In this document: positions 60,411-64,000 of the stretch, piece after piece
Numbering within the stretch: the first letter of the stretch is position 1
Layout: every line of letters starts with the position of its first letter
DNA from: Lunularia cruciata
Taxonomy: Eukaryota > Streptophyta > Marchantiopsida > Lunulariales > Lunulariaceae
Reading direction: 5' to 3'
NCBI GenBank assembly: GCA_948567375.1
Contig: OX419757.1
Coordinates: forward strand, 69,130,001-69,194,000
Length of the DNA stretch: 64,000 nucleotides
Notes under the pieces: model-generated
What the model was told of the DNA's origin: nothing
The model's database searches: none
Seen by the model: only the letters and a program-made list of their open reading frames with translations
Program-made: the position numbers and the translations under genes

Positions 60411-63400
60411 TCACCGCAATCTTAAGCAACTCCTCTTTGGGCTTAGAAGACGGATGCAGCCGTCCTCCAGTCCGTCAGCTGCCTTAGACATCCCTCTACT
60501 CCTCCATAGCCTAAGCGGATTTCTCACAAGCGAACCAATGGAGGAGAATATACCCTTTCTAGGTGTCCTGATTCTCGCTGAACCCCCTTTAGAATGCTTC
60601 ATAGAATCATACTGCATAAGGCTAAGTTCAAGCCCATCTGCGACTACAACATCCCTGACTGAATCCTGGCTTCTTTCTACTTGAAAACTATGAAGCGGTG
60701 TTAGCTCACTACTTATACCCTTCTCAACAGGAATGAAGAAGTTGTGGCTGAGAGGCATGGGGTCTCCATCTGATCCTTGTACAGAGTTTGCTCGGCTCGC
60801 GTCTTCGGAACCTCTAAGCTGTTCAAGGAGGAAATTGAGCAAGTCATCGCGCAGGTCCGTTACAGTTTGAGGTGGCAACTCCTCCAACAAGCGCCTGCAG
60901 GAAGCGAATTGGAGGTTAGCTTAACGTACTCGTATCCGGCAGGGACACTGCTCTATATTGACTCTCAGGAAGAAACCACTTAAGCAACACAGTGAGTCTA
61001 GGCCAGATTAATTCTAAGACGGAAACCATAATTAATCCACCTTCCATGTCAGAGTAAGAGGTCTCTATCCCTTATGGGTTTTTGTTCTTAGAGATGAAGG
61101 TATAGTTACCCTAATTTGACAATAACTACATCAATAACTGCATCTTCGCTACTCACTTGAGTGTGGTTCTACACTAGATGCAGCAGTAGTCCATATGACA
61201 TGGTGTCCTTTTGGAAGATAGAGGTTAATTACACACAATGCTATAAGAGATTTAGTGTTTGTCATGGCATGAGAAAATGGACACCTTACTTATGAGGAAG
61301 TGCTCATATGCTTTGTTGACACTAGTCATGGCAGACTTGTACTTGGTTTGAGATGATCAGATGACAATAGTTACGGACCTTACACTTGATGCAATGTTGG
61401 AGGGAGTGATCTCCCATCCTCCTAGATGGGTGGCAAGCAGAGCTGTAGTAGGCAAAGTCTCCAAGTATAGGGATATGCAACAAGATCATCTCTTTGTTCC
61501 TCTAGCTCTGGAGTTATATGGAATGATATATGTGGCATTTGACACATTTGTCAAGGAGTGCGCAAGGGCATATCATTCCCGCCATCACGGGTATCATTTT
61601 TCAGTCTCATATTTTACCGCATTGTTTAGACATGATGTGTCCAACACGTGCACAAACCAATGCTCAACCAATACTCTAGAGAGAGCATTGGCTGGTTCAA
61701 TTTGTAGGAGAATAATCACACTAGGTGATATTTTACCGAATGCTCTAGGTGTTTGTAGACCATATGATTTACATAGCTCAGATATCTAAGATACGGTAGG
61801 CCGGATTCCTCTTACCAATACTATTGGGCTTAGCCCCATTTTACCCCTATGTCTTATTTGTAAGGTTGATGGGGTTTTTCACATCCCTCTTGTTATCACA
61901 AGAGGTCACCTTCTCCTGCTTTGGATTTACTAAACTAATAATTCGACCAGACTAATTACGGTTTTAGTTGTAAAGTCAAGCACTTAGGCATGTTTCCAAC
62001 ATTAACTGTCAGAGAAATATATCAGTTTTAATTGCAGTGTGGGGCCACGATTAGTAAAGGCAATAGAAGAGAGTTAGTTACCTGGGACAGAGAATTTCTC
62101 CTAAGATAGCTGCGACTTCCTGTAAGGTTCCAAGACCCAAATCCTTCACGCACAGGGAGTGCTGTATCAGCATCTCCCAGAATTCTTCAAGTTCCTCATG
62201 GTAGTTTTCTTCTAAGTCCTTGTTTCCAAACCCATCTGATTGTAAGTGCCTTCTACTATCATCCAATGTAAAGAAGTCTGCAAAGAACCTAGGAGGAATG
62301 AGTTTCTCAGGCGGGTAGGATTGCACAAGCTCATATACAGCACCGCAACAAGCCAACGGCCTTGAAATGCCCTCCATTGATTCCAAATACTCGAAGAGTT
62401 TTCGTTGGCTGTCTTTAGCTGCATACACGCAAGACAGTAAGAGATGCGATTCTGGCCAGCAACCGAATTTTGCAGATTGATCCTCCCATAAGCACATTGT
62501 GTTTTTCAGAGTTGCTAAAATTGAAAGCTTGTCGATCTGGGACCAGAATGCTATGGCTTCCCGAGAAAATTCGACATTTTCTTCTTCGCCTTGGTCAAGA
62601 ATATCCTCTCGAATAGAAACCTCTATCTCGATATCTTCTGTGCATACCTTTCCAACCTGTGCAGGAAGATACATACAGAAATGAGTAGTCCGTAGAATGT
62701 ATAATTAAGTAAATAAGTTATCATGTAGCAGTCAAGTTGAAGTTAATACATTACTTCTTTAGAGAGTGCTTATGAAAGAAGAAGAGCGTCAAACAGATTT
62801 CTATGTTTACAACAGATGAACTTAGTTTGAAACGAATCAAACTAAAATGTTGACAGAAAACTCTCACTTCCTCAGCTAAGGCGTCACGATAAGTGGACTC
62901 CCTCGAATCTTCGACCTTTCTCCCGTCACTAAATTTTCCATCCACATCTGGGAAGAAATCGGATCTTCCTATCTTCATTACGGGATTTTTCTGCTCTGTT
63001 GCAGTCGCTGTCTCTACTCCAATTCTAGATGAATAACAATCTTCCTGTTTTGTAGTTTCTTTCGACGAGCTACGATCCTCATCCACGTCACGTCCTTTAA
63101 AACCTTCGTTGCTTAGCTGCAGTGTTATTCTGTCTGTATCATCTTCGAGAATGACTATTCTGTTGTCAAGCGACGCTGCAAGTGGTAAGTCCTGATGTGA
63201 TTCAATCCTGGGCTGGAGAACATTTTGTTTTGGGACCGTGGTTTTTGTAGACGGTTTCTTCTCGATCCCGTTATGGATCATCTCACCCTCTGCAGGCGAG
63301 TCAAGCAACTCCTCATGGAGTTCATCCATTACAACCTCTCTACAATCGAAGAACGAAGTGTTGATGATCAGGCGAGGACTTCCTCTTCTTCGCACGTTTG

Positions 63401-63551
63401 CTGCTTCTGCCGGCAAGTTTGATGGATTGCACAAATCATAAGGCTCCTCCTCAGATTTCGAAAGTTTTCCTGAGTTACAGGGGAGTTTCTTAACAGCAGA
63501 TTCTGTCCCACTTCCCCTCTGTAGCATATGCAGAAAATTTTTCACAATCAT
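60411..63551 (-). CDS. Unrecognised plant protein, three exons, about 580 residues
   Basis: Minus-strand exons 63551-62868, 62656-62082 and 60894-60411 join through GT-AG introns in phases 0 and 2 into 580 residues ending at TGA. Exon 1 (1-228) is polar and acidic with Ser, Glu and Asp runs, probably disordered. Exon 2 (229 to about 420) looks folded: FWSQIDKLSILATLKNTMCL, then GCWPESHLLLSCVYAAKD, PPRFFADFF and EELEEFWEMLIQHSLCVKD, an alpha-helical, Trp/Cys-containing segment. Exon 3 begins RRLLEELPPQTVTDLRDDLL, is Ser-rich, and ends strongly basic. No family was recognised. Met 63551 is the first of the frame; the frame is open a few codons further and an extra upstream exon cannot be excluded. 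The 1.19-kb intron 2 holds retrotransposon copy F in opposite orientation. Confidence 0.65.
61125..61941 (+). mobile_element. Old 5'-truncated RLE retrotransposon copy F inside an intron
   Basis: From about 61138 (CTGCATCTTCGCTACTCACTT) to about 61928 the sequence follows the knuckle, endonuclease and 3' tail of copy A with many substitutions. The C-terminal part remains readable as ERALAGSICRRIITLGDIL and CRPYDLHSSDI, and the tail keeps TTGGGCTTAGCCCCA. Imperfect flanking repeats (61125-61137 and 61929-61941, 10 of 13 bases alike) may be a decayed target duplication. It lies antisense within intron 2 of the 60.4-63.6 kb gene. Confidence 0.8.
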
Positions 63552-64000
63552 CCAGCCGAAGGAACCAAATTGCAGAACTCAGACTAATCAGTAACATGAC
63601 CTAGGGCCCCGAGTAAAGTACCAAAAATCAGTCTACTACCAGGACAGGAGATCTGCTACCAGGTCCTGATAACTGGTAGGGTAGAACAAGTCTTCAAAAA
63701 CATGTCAATCAGCTTCAGATATGTGGCATGCTACCATGTTGGAAGACTTGGAGAAGGAGCAGGTGAGGATTCCCCTGTGAGGACAGGAAGTACCATCAAA
63801 ACGTGGTAAGACTATCAAATCCTTTTGAGAACCACTGCTGACCGTTGAATGATCATTTCTGTCCAGATGAATTTGCCTGGGATACGTAGCCTTCTGCATC
63901 TTTGGGATCCTTATTAGAACTCCTAGGCCTGCACAACTGCAAGGACCAATTGAAGACGTTACATATAGACTCCACCTTCCTTTTGATCAATAACTCTGTA
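63552..64000. other. Right margin, probably 5' region of the minus-strand gene
   Basis: Holds the presumed 5' untranslated region, promoter or an upstream intron of the gene at 60411-63551. The one sizeable frame (63899-63705, minus) shows no recognisable domain. Confidence 0.4.

Overview
The window looks like nuclear DNA of a land plant, probably a non-flowering lineage such as a bryophyte. The evidence is multi-exon genes with plant-type GT-AG introns, a RALF signalling-peptide gene, a plastid phytyl-ester-synthase-like gene, and long AT-rich gene-poor tracts full of decayed transposons. The non-flowering inference rests mainly on a retrotransposon family with an R2-like architecture that I do not expect in flowering plants; it is not proven. 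No tRNA, rRNA, CRISPR or operon was found.

Left part (1-24.9 kb) is mostly mobile DNA. A decayed Ty3/gypsy element on the minus strand fills 1-4.8 kb (integrase zinc domain, RNase H, RT, a tandem 20-codon repeat, gag with zinc knuckle, primer-binding site, LTR), and a plus-strand LTR-like piece seems nested in it. A long-inverted-repeat element lies at 7.07-7.69 kb, a dead PIF/Harbinger transposase at 8.0-9.2 kb, and a nearly complete non-LTR retrotransposon with a restriction-like endonuclease at 11.24-15.01 kb. AT-rich, apparently non-coding DNA follows to 24.9 kb, with an 82-bp 3' fragment of the same retrotransposon at 20.3 kb.

Middle and right parts carry the host genes: a seven-exon Gfo/Idh/MocA oxidoreductase (24966-27832, +), a RALF peptide gene (35915-36217, -), a single-exon monoacylglycerol-lipase/caffeoylshikimate-esterase-like alpha/beta hydrolase (48478-49440, -), a thirteen-exon phytyl-ester-synthase-like hydrolase/acyltransferase (53368-59295, +), and an unrecognised three-exon gene (60411-63551, -). 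They are independent transcription units with no sign of co-regulation. Two encode lipid or ester hydrolases, but nothing in the sequence links them.

The most interesting content is the retrotransposon family. I find eight copies in 64 kb plus one more distant relative. The single ORF encodes, in order, a C2H2 zinc finger, a reverse transcriptase, a CCHC knuckle and a PD-(D/E)XK-type endonuclease. Copies are 5'-truncated to a common 3' end without poly(A). Five are flanked by clear 8-13 bp target-site duplications of unrelated sequence, and a sixth by a decayed one, so insertion does not look site-specific. The 3' end keeps two small hairpins, one with the stop codon in its loop.
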